DNA from: Phytophthora colocasiae | Taxonomy: Eukaryota; Oomycota; Peronosporomycetes; Peronosporales; Peronosporaceae | NCBI GenBank assembly: GCA_018806915.1 | Contig: JAGKQI010000061.1 | Location: 806,001 to 870,000, forward strand | Reading direction: 5' to 3' | DNA: 64,000 nt | In this document: piece by piece, positions 40,819 through 51,700 of the stretch | Numbering within the stretch: position 1 is the first letter of the stretch | How the letters are laid out: the number at the start of each line of letters is the position of its first letter | Made by a program: the position numbers and the translations under genes | Notes under the pieces: model-generated | Seen by the model: the letters and a program-made list of their open reading frames with translations, nothing else | Databases searched by the model: none | Told to the model about the DNA's origin: nothing

Positions 40819-43800
40819 CTATTTGGTCTTGGTCTTGCTTGCTGAAGCAGTAAAGAGCGAAACTGCACTGTCGTCAATATACCTGTCGTGATCCTTAGTG
40901 TGCTGGATAAGAGCTCGCCACGCTCGACTTTGCTTCAACAGGTTAGAGTTCCCGACAATCCACAAGCTGCTCTTGGCTCGAGTGATGGCTACATTCATAC
41001 GACGTTCATCAGCCCAGAAAGCGTCGAGCACATCGTCTTCGTTATTGCCTCTGCTTCTTCTCCTCTTCCTGCGACCGCCATGACTGGTACGTACACACGA
41101 GTAGATAATAATCTCCTTCTCGCGACCTTGGAAACCGTCCACAGTGTTCACTTCGATTCCCAAGCGGCGATCAAACTCCGTCTCGAGCTTCCCAATCGCA
41201 CCACGCACTTCGTAGATCTGCTGTTTGTACGGTGCAATGACGCCGATACGTTTCTTCCACTCGATGCGAGGGAATTCAGTCAGTAGTCGACGGATGAGCT
41301 GCACCACAGCCTCGACCTCACTCATATTCCGAAGAGAAGTGGACCCGCTCACTTGGCTCTGACTTCCCTCTACATCCAGGAACAGCAATGGCTTGAAGGC
41401 ACGATCTTGATGATACTCCTGTGCAGTCCATTCACTCATATTGTCGTCCTGTACCAGTCGACCACCGTAGAAGTGAGATGACGGGAACTCGGCGATCTCA
41501 GGGTGCATACGGTATTGTTGATTCAGCAGCAGCACGGGCGAGTCATTCTCCACAAGCCGCTGCTGCAAACTCCGGTCATAGCCCATGGTCACGAGCTTCT
41601 TGGACATCACAGTGGCTGGTAACTGGCGATGATCACCCACTAGCACAACTCGGTGCGGTCGGAACTTGAACGGGATGAGGGTGCTAGCCTCCACCGCTTG
41701 AGCAGCTTCGTCGATGATTAAAGCATCAAAGTCTTGAGCGAATTCGCACATCGCCACGGAGCCAGCTCCACTCAGCGTGCAAAATACAATCTGTGCGTTC
41801 TTGATAATCGCCTGGCGAGCTTGCTTCACAGTAGGAAATGTGCTGCGGTGCTTCGTCACCAAGCTCTCAAGCAGGACCTCTTCCACCTCGCGAGCGTACT
41901 TTCGCATTTTCTTGCGGTTTTTCTTGCTTTCACTGGCTTCCCTGGCTGCAGCTAAGCTCGAAAGTTGCTGGCTGCTCTCCGGACGACCGACACGCACGAT
42001 TCGTGGACGATAGGACTCGCCCTTTCCACCATCAAATAGTCCTTCGCTTAGGACTCGGACAACCAGCTCATCGACGGCAGCATTGCTAGGTGCAGCCACA
42101 AGAACGCGAATGGAGGTTTCAGCCACAGTCTTGGATACCGCTGACGTCCGAGCGCTTTGTAGTGATGCTCCGATACGAATACGTGCTGTGCCCTTTGCCT
42201 TTTGTAGAGTAGATAGACCAGCTCCATCGAGTAAAGCGGAAAGAAGCCCAAGAATGGTCTTGGTTTTACCTGTTCCGGGCTGCACAATCACAGGTAGTTA
42301 GAAAAAAGATGCACACGTACACAAGTGCACAACGTACCGGTCCTTGTACAATAACCCTGCTGTCTTCGCCCAAGCACCCAAGAATGGCCTGCACTTGCGA
42401 GTCATTGTAGTGCTTATGCAGATACTTCAGCAAGCGAGGAGAGAGAATGGAAGCAGATGCCGCAGCTTTCTTCGTCACCTGCTCAGTTTTCGCGGCAGGT
42501 ACCAGTTTCCCGGTTTGTAGCACTTGTTTGAGGTCATTGGAGAAAAAGGATACAGACTTTATCGCTTGGAATTCGCGAGCACTTGTAGTTGTGTTGTGTA
42601 CTTGCTGCATCGACCATCGCCAATTAGGAACCCGCTGGTTTGAGAGACACAATTCCGTCAAGGCGCTGAAGTGTTCGACTGCATCGTCTTGATCTCGCTG
42701 TTGAGCACGTATCAGCACACAGATCTGATCGCTTTCTCCCGCCCCACCTTTGCCTCCAGGGCCAGACTTTCCTCCCACTGCAACTACGGAGTCACACAAA
42801 ACCACGCCAAACACGCACATTTCGTAGTTCTTCCAGCGAGGCGAGCGCAATAGCACCAAATCGCCACTTAAAAAGTCTGAAGAAGCCTTCTTACCCAGCG
42901 CGGAGGCATCAAATGTGAGAATGTAGTCGTTGTTGCCGGATGTGTTCCCAGTAAAGCCACTTTCAGAGAATATGGCGCCAAGACTCAGCCCCATCGAAGG
43001 TGTAGACATCCCTTGCCCACCGCAAGGCGATATTGACGCGAGTGATAGTTGCCGAGTTGGTCCTGAGCTTCCACCACCTCGCCTGTCCGTTGTATTGCTG
43101 ACAGATGCCATCAATTCTTCCATGATCGCCTCGATCTGTACAGAGCAATAGTCCTCGATGGAAGAATGTTGAGCTGGTAGTTTCCCATGCGAATATTTTT
43201 GAAGATGAAGTCTCTTCTTGTCGAACCCACGGACATTACCCGGTGATAAGTCCAACAGGAAGTCGTAGAATTCATCCAGAGCTGGCCACAGCAGAGAACT
43301 CTTAACACTCGGTGGCTTTTTACTGGTAGACGAAAGACCAGGGCTCTTCCGTTTCTTGGATGCGGATTTCACTGGAACTGACGGCGGTGACGTCGAGGCA
43401 GCAGCATGTAAATCTGGCTTGGGTTTTGGGGTATTGTTTTTCTTAACAGTGACACTGACTGTACTTGCTGGCTTCTTCGAATCTCCCCCCGCTGCTCTCA
43501 AAGCCGCTTCCAGTACATTCGAGCTAAGAGGGGTATCATCTTCTTCGTCATCATCGCTTTCCGACTCGGATGACGATGACGATGACGTTTCGATCACTTC
43601 TCGACGTTTTACACGGGTTACGATCGAAACATCTTCATCTTCACTTTCTTCAACTTTCTCTTCTGTGTTGTTAGGAGCAGTGGTTCGTTCGAGAATGTCA
43701 CTGCTCGCTGGTGTACCTGATTTTTGAACTGCATCAGGTTCGTTAATAACCATCGTCTCAGATGGGTACGGGTCAACAGGAGTAGATGCTGTCGGTGATG

Positions 43801-45628
43801 CTGGATCCACGTGTTCTTCGAAGGCAACATCCGTATCTCTATTCTCCTCCATGTCTTCATCTTCGTCTGCCTCATTATGAGCCTTGTACTCCGTGTAGTT
43901 TCCTGTGTCAATTGTTGAAGAGCGTGGAGCTGGGTCGGCATCCTCCATTTCTTGCTCTTCCTCTGGGTCCTGCTCAATTTCGTCCTCATCAACTTCTGCC
44001 ATGCTCACATCAGATACATCCCCATTATCGCTTTCAGCCGCGGCACGAACAGATTGTTCACCTACGTTCTCTTCCAGCGAAAGGGGCTCCATCGGCTCAT
44101 CTTTCTCGGGTGGCACAGCTGTCTCATCCAGGGTAGCAGGAGGATGATAACTGGGGGTAGAGCAACCCAATGATAGTGTTGACACCGGAGGATCTTGCGA
44201 TGTGGCTGTAGTAGAATTCTGGTCAAGTTCACGCTTTTGCTGATCTTGATGCGAGTTATTCTCGAGAGTAAGAGCCGATGTATCCCCTTGGGAGTTCGCA
44301 TCTAGTGGTTCTGGAGTTTCAGTAGAGTTTCTATCACCCTTGTGTTCCTGAATATCACCAGTTCCGATGGTCAAGAGTGTTTGCTTTAAATCATGATCAC
44401 TATCGCATCTGGTTAAGTCCAGGTATCGTGCAGCAGGGCCAGTGCTGTGTAAATTACCCTTGGGTGGAGTTGCTGGTTCATCTTTGGAGATACGCGCTGT
44501 GGAATTCTTTGATGAAGAGAGGGGTCGTTCATCTGCAGAGATCTCTGCATGGGCTGGTGATGTTACAGCAGCTTGTAGCAGCTCATTGGATCGCCTGAGA
44601 AGTTCATTCTCTCGTCTTAAGCGCTCCATTTCTTCCAGAACATCAGACGCCACCTCAGCTGGCTCGTGTTGCTTGATCTCATTCACGGTTTGTGTCAGCT
44701 GTGGCTGAACATCGCTAGTATTCGGGATGGGCTGTACTTCCACCTGCAGAGACGCAGGTTTTGCAGGAGAAGGAGAAGCCACTGGTGCCTGAAGACTAAC
44801 TGAAGCAGACAAAGTGTCAGTAGCAGCCAATACATTAGTAGAAGTTGGTGATTTCTGTGGCGGTGCAAGCTTTTGCTCCACCTCGTCAAGTGCCATTGCA
44901 AACAACAGATCTTCGTCCATGTCGTCAGCAATAAACACATTTTTCACCGGACTAGAGGGCAGATTGACGGTCGAAATCGATTCTCCACTCGTAGTCGGAA
45001 TTGTACTTGATGCTTGCATATCCACCTTATGATTTCCAACTGCAGACAAGTATTTCTGATCTGTTGCAGTAGGTACTGCTACCGTATTAAGTTCAGAATT
45101 CGTAGCATTCTGATTCTGTTGTTCCAGACTAGGAAGCTCCGTCTGAGTAACAGGAGTTGAAGCAACAGCAACAGGAGCATCAACTATAGCAGCATAGGAG
45201 ACGGAATCTGCACCAGTCGAACCTTTTGCCTGACGACGTAGTGTATGGATACGATACTCCACTCTCTCCTTCTGCTCTCTCTCCAACTGCACCTTCAACT
45301 CTGCCAGTGACAATTTGGGTGCAGCTGCAGTCTTCGCTCGTGTCGTCCTCTTCACAGGCGTCTTCTTCACAGTCGCACTTTTTGCTCCAATTGTCTTCTT
45401 CTCTGTAGTTTTATTTACCTTTGGCTTGGGTTTGGCTCTGGGTTTGACATTTTGTGTCAGATTTACGTCCACAGTAGCCGTAGCAGCTGCAGGAACGTCT
45501 CCAGCAGCTAAGCGCTTCTTGAACTCGCGCATCCCCACCTCCACACTCACGAACTCGCTCTGTTTACGCCGTGATTTCTTGCGCAACACAGCCATTGAAG
45601 CCGCCTTCCGCTTCCTGACGGCGTCCAT
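40819..45628 (-). CDS. Sen1/senataxin-like superfamily 1 RNA/DNA helicase
   Basis: Two exons, 45628-42338 and 42279-40819, give 1,583 residues. The frame is also open upstream to a TTG, but ATG 45628 is the first Met. The N-terminal 750 residues are low-complexity, acidic and Ser/Thr-rich with basic clusters. From about 830 a conserved region begins (LWPALDEFYDFLLDLSPGNV). The helicase core spans about 1080-1560: Walker A GPPGTGKTKT split by the intron, IIDEAAQA, LVGDHRQLPATV, QYRMHPEIAEFP, TVDGFQGREKEI and RRMNVAITRAKSSLW. Sen1-type helicases resolve RNA-DNA hybrids and act in transcription termination; IGHMBP2/UPF1 relatives are the alternative. It is divergent from RanBP1, about 220 bp away. 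Confidence 0.9.
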
Positions 45629-45846
45629 CGGTTGATGGACGTTATTGTATACAGCGTAGATTTCAGCCAACCACAGTCAAGTGTAGCCACTTTCCCCACG
45701 GATCTTATAAGGACTAAATTTTATAACTTAAGCGCGCTTCAATTTTATTTTAAGCGCATTACTGCAACCTTCACGCAACACTACCGCTAGACCGCCCGCC
45801 GCCAGTCGTGCCTCCCCAGAAATCAAAGAAATCCGAGCCAACGAAC

Positions 45847-46534
45847 ATGTCTGAGGTCGAGAAGAAGGAGGAGACGACGCCCAAGGTGGAGGCGGAGGAG
45901 GCTGATGCTGCCAAGGACCCGGAGTCGGAGGAGCCGCAGGCCTACTTTGAACCGGTCGTGAAGCTTGATGAGGTGGAGGTGACCACTGGCGAGGAAGAGG
46001 AAGAAGTTATCTTCAAGCAGTACGTCTATTTTCGCCCATCACTTATTTCAGTATATTTTTCTGATTTTGTGTACTGATTTTATTGAAAATAGACGTGCTA
46101 AGGCCTTCTGCTACCGCGAATCGCTGCTGGACAAGGGAACCGGCAAGAAGTCGTGGTGTGAGCGTGGCGTGGGCGACGTGCGCTTCCTCAAGCACAAGGA
46201 GCACCAGAAAGTCCGTATGCTCATGCGTCAGGAGAAGACCCACAAGATCTTGGTGAACCACCTGGTGGAGTCCCGTACGGAGCTCACGCCTAACATGGGC
46301 AGCGACCGTGCCTGGGTCTTTAGCTGCTACGACTTTGCCGAGGGCGTCGTGGAGGCGCAGGTCTTCGCTCTGCGTTTCGGAAACGCTGAGAACGCCCAGA
46401 AGTTTAAGGAGGCTCACGACGCCGCCAAGGCCAACAACAAGAAGCTGGAGGAGGGCGCCGATGCCGCTGACACTTCGGCCGGTGACGACGCTGCCAAGGC
46501 GCTCGAGTCGCTGGACGTCAAGAAGGAGGAATAG
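45847..46534 (+). CDS. Ran-binding protein 1
   Basis: Two exons, 45847-46019 and 46093-46534, give 204 residues from ATG 45847 (MSEVEKKEETTPKVEAEEAD). An acidic N-terminus leads into a Ran-binding (PH-like) domain: AYFEPVVKL, KAFCYRESLLDKGTGKKSW, CERGVGDVRFLKHKEHQKVR, MLMRQEKTHKILVNH, then DRAWVFSCYDFAEG and FALRFGNAENAQKF. The tail is Ala/Asp/Lys-rich. RanBP1 is a cytosolic cofactor that stimulates RanGAP and releases Ran-GTP from exporters and importins. Length and motif order match the family. Confidence 0.95.
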
Positions 46535-46763
46535 ACACGAGGCAAGAACGCTGCCGATAGCTCGAAGGGAGCTAAGTTGCAGGCGACAGGGGTCACATAT
46601 TGACAGGTGAACAGGTCAGCGATTTGGACTGGTGGCTGCTTGCTGAGGTTTGGCTCTTCTTCAAGAATTTTTTTCATTTACTACATTTTTTCAGACCATA
46701 TACCTCGTCTTTTTCGCGTTCTTTCAGCTTGCGTTTCCGAGATACAATGCAGTCACTTGAGTT

Positions 46764-48087
46764 CTATGGGTCTGCAGGTAAGAGTCGGTCGATGGACCCG
46801 TCCTGAACGTCGAAGGCGTCTCTGCAGCTGGCGGTTGTAGGCGGTGGGGAACGGTTGTAGACCCAAACGCCTGCTATGATGAACGAGAAGCCCACGAAGT
46901 AGAGGCTGCTGAGCTCCTCGTTGAAGAGGTACTTGGCTGCCACGACCGCGAAGAAGTCCGATGTGAGCAGCGACAAGTTGAAGACGGCGGCGTCACCTGT
47001 AGTAAGGAAGATCTGGACGAGAATTATTTGAGCTACAGCACATTCCGTTCAAGGCAATTGTGAGCTACGCACCGACGTCGACGTGTACATGAAGAACAGT
47101 GTGATGATGTAGCCGAGCAGACACAGAACACTGGGCCAAGTCCTGATTGAAACACATCGTGAATGAGTACGGCACCACCAAACACATCCTCCTCTCCTCG
47201 ACTACTGCAAAGAGGCAGCCAAGAACGTACCAGTCCACCGCTCGGACGACTTCTCCTTCGAAGTAAATTGCCTGCAACGAGCTGATGAGGAAGCCGAAGA
47301 AGCCGACCACGCCAAGGAACTCCATCTACAAACAGTGTCGAGTTAGAATACAGTTGGCATACTCCATCCACACATCGAAGTCTTCGTACGCGTCGGTTCT
47401 CCTTCTTGACAAGATACTCCTGCCCTACATTGGAACAGGCATACACCGCACTGCCAAACAAGCAGAGGAAATCTCCATACAGTGCAGAGACGTCCCAGGA
47501 CGCATTGAGCATCGACTCCTGGCTTCGTATCACATCCGAAACAACCAAGACACTAATTCCAACGAGACAGAACAACACCGCTGCGAAGTGTGAGCGCGTG
47601 TACTTGGCTCTGAGAAAGACTGTCGATAGCAGCATCACCACTGGGATCGTAAAGCAGTCCAGCAGCATCACACTCGAGATAGACGTGTACTTGTAGGCGC
47701 AAACCACTAAAAAGTTGCCCTCCACATCAGCGAAGGCCAATAGCAGATACTGCCACCACGGGATCTCGAGTTTGTAATCTCGTTGACGTCGGAACCGCAT
47801 GATGGGGTCCACTAGGTACACACATAAGAGCAGATAATTGCCAGCACTTTGCGTCACTGGGATCTGGATCTGTACGGTACGAATATGTACGTTTCATTCT
47901 ACACAACGGAAGTACCAATTCCTAAGTATCCCGAACGAATGCAAACCTGGAACGAGCCGCTCAATAGCTGCGAAAACACACCAGTGCAGGCAATCAAGAC
48001 GGAAATGAATTGACCGAGAATCAGTACGCGGTTCCTGTCATAGACAGCAGAGCACAAGGAGGAGCTCCGGTCTCCATTAGTCGCCAT
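46764..48087 (-). CDS. SLC35F1/F2-type membrane transporter
   Basis: Five exons (48087-47947, 47869-47390, 47325-47231, 47142-47073, 47012-46764) give 344 residues, all in phase. About ten hydrophobic helices are visible. Family signatures include PVTQSAGNYLLLCVYL, EIPWWQYLLLAFADVEGNFL, YTSISSVMLLDCFTIPVVML, SWDVSALYGDFLCLFGSAVY and GDAAVFNLSLLTSDFFAVVA. These fit the SLC35F1/F2/F6 (DUF914) branch of the drug/metabolite transporter superfamily, whose substrates are mostly unknown. Converges on RanBP1. It sits 81 bp downstream of the TALE gene on the same strand. Confidence 0.92.
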
Positions 48088-48168
48088 TGAAACTGGGATA
48101 AAAAGCACTTTTTTCCAAATGTGTCTTGAATGTAAGTGTAACTACAAGTAGGTCGGACTAGTGCTACT

Positions 48169-49152
48169 TCAGAGTTTGTGGTACGGCTCTTCAATCTTCT
48201 TGACCATCTTGTCGTAGAGCGAGCACTGACCAGCCTGCTTCTCGGCCATTAGTCTGTTAAGCATAGGTTTCCACTTGCGTCCACGTGTGTTAATGAACCA
48301 ATTGTTCACCTGTTCCAATGTGATACCTCCTTCACGCGCAAGCCACTCCTTCTCCTCTTCTGTGGGGTACGGATGGTGTAGATTGTGCTCGAACCAGTCT
48401 TGCATCAGTTTCTTCGACTTCTTCGACAGACTTGAGCGTTTCTTAGGCGTATTATTGCGAACTGCTAGCTCCATAGCGTACGGCGACACTTGTGAAAGCG
48501 ACAACGGTGATACCTCTTCAGTCTCGCTAGACTGCTGCATCTCTTCTTGCTGCCGGTGTAATTGCACTGTCCGTTGACCCCATTCACACAGGTTGTGCGC
48601 AGTACGAGTGTACTGAGCCTGAACAGCGGCATCTCCCACCTGCTCGGCTGCATCCGACATCTTCTGCATGGCGACGGCCTGCATGTACTGAGCTCTGCTT
48701 CTTTCGCCGGTGGAGATGGTGTCATTACCCCCGCCAAACCGGTGCGAACTGGAGGGCAACCGCTCAATCAGCAATGCGAGCGGGTCGACTGGAGCAGGTT
48801 GGAGGCCTGACGCGTTGGGGTTGTTAGGGAACATCAATAGCTGCTGGAAACTCTCGTTCCTCTGGAAAGTAGGGTCTTCCAGTAAGCGTTTCCGGGCGTT
48901 CTTCACGTCCAATACACTCTCCTCATCCGTAGGCATTGGCAGGGGCGACGCCTGTCCGCTATGGTCAGGTGACAGCGACGACAGCATAGAATTGAGCTCC
49001 TGTCGGATGCCGTCCGTAACTATCCGATTAAGTAGTGGCTTCTTCACCCCTATCGTTGCCTTACTAACCATCACGGAAGGCTTCTCAACAACGCTCTTGG
49101 GGTCTCGTTGTTGCTCGCCTGGTACGTAGTTTGCTCGGTTTGGGAATGTCAT
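48169..49152 (-). CDS. TALE-class homeodomain transcription factor
   Basis: Single exon, 327 residues. The homeodomain is at about 238-300, and the three-residue extended loop is indicated by HHPYPTEEEKEWLAREGGIT. The recognition helix is VNNWFINTRGRKWKPML, with the invariant WF-N-R set. A basic cluster (KKRSSLSKKSKK) precedes it. The N-terminal part is Ser/Asp/Gln-rich without KNOX or MEIS-type domains that I can recognise. The protein is expected to be nuclear and DNA-binding, with TGAC-like targets from family knowledge. Confidence 0.93.
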   Translation of the reverse strand: MTFPNRANYVPGEQQRDPKSVVEKPSVMVSKATIGVKKPLLNRIVTDGIRQELNSMLSSLSPDHSGQASPLPMPTDEESVLDVKNARKRLLEDPTFQRNESFQQLLMFPNNPNASGLQPAPVDPLALLIERLPSSSHRFGGGNDTISTGERSRAQYMQAVAMQKMSDAAEQVGDAAVQAQYTRTAHNLCEWGQRTVQLHRQQEEMQQSSETEEVSPLSLSQVSPYAMELAVRNNTPKKRSSLSKKSKKLMQDWFEHNLHHPYPTEEEKEWLAREGGITLEQVNNWFINTRGRKWKPMLNRLMAEKQAGQCSLYDKMVKKIEEPYHKL

Positions 49153-49285
49153 GGCGAGAAAGTCTGCAAATGAACTGAGTTCAAGTCAAGTCCCAAGTTG
49201 TCTAGACCCATCAAGCTTGAAATCTGAGATTGGGACATTGCTTCTACGTTTACTGTTTGGTGGGAAGTGACCAATTTTCACCGAC

Positions 49286-50841
49286 TTACATTGAAATAAT
49301 ACTGGAGGTGCTACCGACACTCATGCGTTCGTGCATCAGTCGATTACTGCGGCTTCGCTCACGGACGGAACGGGCAACTGCAGATTGTTCTCGTGTGAAC
49401 TGGAGCGTTTCTTCAACTTGGTTGGACATTTGCTGTAGTTTGGCCATCAACGACGTCTGATGCTGCTCCGTGTCGTCCGCGTGCGACGAACTTGTCGACG
49501 TCGTGGAGCTCCGACTGCGACGCGTCACTGGTGCTTTCTCGTAGATCACAACCGTCGTACTCTTCAACCTGCTCGAGTTGAGAACATCGCGGCCTTCGCT
49601 CTCATTGTCGATGTCGACCTCCTCGCCTTCTTCATCAGATGAAGCCCACCCGATGGACGACAAATTAGATGCACGGACGTCGCTGTGGCTGCCCAACATG
49701 TGCACTCGCATGGAAATATTGAGGTCGAACGACACCAGAGAACGCTCACTGCCCGGTATAGTTGACACCTCGACGTCTTCCTGTTGGTCTGTCGCGGCTT
49801 CAAGTCGAAGCTGATCAACAGAAAGTAAATTCATTTTCGAGAAGCATTGGCGACAAAAGTCTGCTCGCTTTGTGTGACCCAGCGTACCACAGACGAGAAT
49901 GGTCTCTCGAAAGCGACACTTCTTACACACCGGTTTGCTACAGCCAGTACAGCTTACGAAGCTGCTGAAGATGGACGAGCTGCCTTTGCAAATGTGGCAA
50001 GACTTCCGAAACGAGCTGTGCCACGCACCAAGACTATTCGCTGCCGCCATCAGGGCCAGTTTCTTGGCACGTGTACATTCCAGTGCATTGACGAAAGCCA
50101 ACAATACGTCCGACATGGCTTTCGTCACGAAGTAGGACTGGGTGCCGACGTCGATCTCCCCCTTCATGTAGACACCGACCAGGTCATCCTCCAGTTCCTC
50201 GAACAGGTAGCACAAGGACACGTGCGCGCGCTGGTGTTTCATCTTGTACGACGGATCCGCTACGTCCACGGACTGCATGACGTGGTACGACACGCTGTTG
50301 CTTGACGGACCATCCCCATCTTGTCGAAGTAACAGAAGTCTCGGTTGTTTCCCATGGTCAGCTTGATGGTCGCCCATTTGATTCCAGTGAAGGCGTATGG
50401 CTCGGTCCGCGACTTCTTCTGCACCACTTCCAGCACAGAACCGTCAGCCAGTCTCGGACACAAGAAGGTGTCCATGAGCTGCATATCCTCCGTGTTGTCG
50501 CAGTAAAGGCCTTCGAGGACGTCGTTGAATCGAGCGTGCAAGGTACCGATACACAGAATCGGGGTGTGACGAACGGAGTTGCCACCACGAAATAACCGGA
50601 CCCCACGCTTCGACTGCAGGGATTTCCACCGCTTGACGTCGATGTCTCCGTCCAACTTCCCGTAGGCGTTGATGGTCTCTGTTAATGCCTTCTCCGCTCG
50701 GTCATGGCAGCGGTCGAGGTCGTACAGCTCCAAATCCACAGTCGGATGTTCGGAACGACGACTACGCGGCGGCATTGGAACGGGGAGGAGGTTCATGAAC
50801 CTCTGGCCGAAACGGGGGCGGCTGGAAACCGGGAGGGCCAT
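49286..50841 (-). pseudogene. START/zinc-finger paralogue A, frameshifted
   Basis: ATG 50841 opens a protein like paralogues B-D (PRSRRSEHPTVDLELYDLDR, then YAFTGIKWATIKL, FCYFDKMGMVRQ). After VRQ only 17 nt separate the conserved Gln and His codons, where the others have 24, so the frame shifts near 50300. The correct continuation (SYHVMQSVD...FEELEDDLVGVYMKG) is open in another frame to the stop at 49286. It includes the zinc-binding Cys pairs CHIC, CTGC, VCKKC and FCRQC. Apart from this 7-nt net loss the gene looks intact, so it is either recently inactivated or a sequencing/assembly error. Confidence 0.82.
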
Positions 50842-51700
50842 GGCGTTGGGCGTTTAAGAACTGAGAAGGCGATTGCAAAATGGATCACGTCCGTGTGAAC
50901 TCCACAGTGGATCCCCAGGCCTGGGAAAGATTACTTGTAGAGTGACGCAGCAGCGGACGCGCAACACCATAGGACGTCCACGCGGGAAGACTCGCCGGCA
51001 CGCCACGCTCGGTTGGTGGCTCCGTGAAAGTCGCTTCGTACAGCAGCGGAGTCCCAACGTACAGGCTATGAGTCCAAAGACGTCGGACGTGGCTGCATCT
51101 GGTTTCGCGGTGAACATGCACTTTAAACATGGATAGACTCGGTGGAGTTGATCTGTAGCTTTCGGTGCGGTTGACCCCATCGAGATCTCGGGGCCGCACT
51201 TGCACTGGCCAATGTTCACGGTCATGGCAATGGGACGACGTCGTCTGTACGCCGACACTTCATGTGCATCTACATACATGTACTGTACTATAGTATTACT
51301 AGTAATACTTAGTAGAGCAGAAGACATTGCAATACCGCTGTGCAGCTATATTATCAGTGCGGTACATGCAGCTTTGCATGATAATGTATCTTAGGAAACG
51401 AAGCCATGTACTGTGGCTTTGGCTGAGTCAGTCGCCGAAATCAAAGATCCGCTGGCGGGCACATGTACAGTGAGCTTTGCCCGCTGGACGGCTCTTATGC
51501 ACGAACGCTTGTGTTATCCCGAGGAACGGTGCGTAGTCAATCGATTGATGAGACCGATTACTGTAGGTACCAAAAAAAGACAAAAATGACGAGAACATTA
51601 TCTTGCGCAAAAAACAACACTGATCGAGGAGTAAGACGTAAGCTTAATTAAGAGAGCTGGAAAAAACTTCAACAATAAGAGAATATGCGCATGCCTTGTC
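50842..51700. other. Intergenic region, duplicated upstream sequence of paralogue A
   Basis: About 860 bp. At 50960-51125 the sequence GCATCTGGTTTCGC and its surroundings resemble 55290-55400 upstream of paralogue C, so upstream DNA was duplicated together with the genes. A frame of 157 codons on the minus strand (51327-50854) has no recognisable features and is not called. TACTAGTA-type palindromes lie near 51297. Confidence 0.5.

Noticed and set aside
50854..51327. 157-codon minus-strand frame upstream of paralogue A
   Set aside because: It overlaps the duplicated upstream segment shared with paralogue C, where the frame is not kept, so it is not under coding constraint.
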